Below, in pieces: positions 23,207 through 23,264 of a DNA stretch of 23,264 bases. Both the position numbers and the translations under genes were made by a program. Under the pieces are notes generated by a model, which had not been told where the DNA came from, ran no database searches, and was given only the letters and a program-made list of their open reading frames with translations. This DNA is from an uncultured Opitutales bacterium (lineage in GTDB: Bacteria > Verrucomicrobiota > Verrucomicrobiia > Opitutales > Intestinicryptomonadaceae): contig URJJ01000037.1 of the NCBI GenBank assembly GCA_900548185.1, positions 1-23,264 of the forward strand, given 5' to 3'. Within the stretch, counting starts at the first letter, position 1; every line of letters begins with the position of its first letter.

Positions 23207-23264
23207 TTCGGTATTTGTATTGTTCGTGATGTCGTTTAATCTATATGGAGAACAACTTAATGTG
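23187..23264 (+). CDS. Start of a probable secreted protein (3' end outside window)
   Basis: ATG at 23187 followed by 26 open codons to the window edge. The N-terminus is signal-peptide-like: short basic start (NIMK), hydrophobic core (SSVFVLFVMSF), then NLYGEQLNV with a plausible signal peptidase I site after Gly. There is no lipobox Cys in the visible part. AAGGA lies 8 nt before the ATG. A second ATG four codons in may be an alternative start. Composition is AT-rich like the rest of the tail, so it probably belongs to a different segment from glgB. Function cannot be judged. Confidence 0.5.
   Translation, partial: MNIMKISSVFVLFVMSFNLYGEQLNV

Overview
The window is about 22.9 kb of dense, GC-rich bacterial housekeeping DNA followed by about 0.35 kb of sharply AT-richer DNA at the right end. 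The gene set (guanylate kinase, ClpP, SmpB, RNA polymerase omega, MiaB, TrmL, MetX-MetW, GlgB, NfeD-FloA, an FtsB/DivIC-like division protein) is that of a free-living Gram-negative-type bacterium. The protein style, with Ala/Gly/Arg-rich and Glu/Asp-rich tails, frequent ATA and AGG codons despite high GC, and mostly weak Shine-Dalgarno sites, suggests a Verrucomicrobiota member, perhaps the Opitutia side. This taxonomic guess rests on impression only. No rRNA, tRNA, CRISPR array, transposase or phage gene was found.

Layout, left to right. (1) 2-3615, plus strand: a tightly coupled run of a SNF2-family helicase (its start lies outside the window), exodeoxyribonuclease III, an orphan protein and a HIT-family protein; the first two junctions are ATGA overlaps and the third has a 1-nt gap. 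(2) 3779-5674, plus: acyl-ACP thioesterase, a small polytopic membrane protein and guanylate kinase. The thioesterase leader can fold in two mutually exclusive ways, one of which masks its ribosome binding site. (3) 6094-7758, minus: an AMP-forming acyl-ACP/acyl-CoA synthetase resembling the Aas synthetase domain. (4) 7880-10635, plus: an FtsB/DivIC-like protein overlapping (GTGA) a pullulanase-type GH13 debranching enzyme. (5) 10699-12087, minus: MiaB. (6) A hairpin-rich divergent intergenic region, then 12370-15819, plus: a secreted HtrA-like PDZ protein that has lost all three catalytic residues, MetX, MetW and ClpP, closed by a strong terminator. (7) 16085-17422, minus: rpoZ, smpB, trmL. 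(8) 17573-22813, plus: an NfeD-type membrane protease, the flotillin FloA, a small membrane-anchored protein with a conserved-looking C-terminal segment, and glycogen branching enzyme GlgB, closed by a probable terminator. (9) From about 22920 the base composition changes abruptly. This tail holds a possible frameshifted protein remnant, a 50-codon ORF and the start of a secreted protein that runs off the window.

Themes: glycogen structure (a debranching-type GH13 enzyme and GlgB), membrane organisation and quality control (NfeD-FloA, the HtrA-like pseudoprotease, ClpP, SmpB), fatty-acid release and re-activation (thioesterase and acyl synthetase), and methionine synthesis (MetX-MetW). The observations most worth a second look are the switch-like leader at 3717-3779, the HtrA-like pseudoprotease joined to metX, the hairpin-repeat intergenic region at 12088-12369, the uncharacterised third member of the NfeD-FloA operon, and the compositional boundary near 22.9 kb. 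I see no clearly new defence or mobile system.
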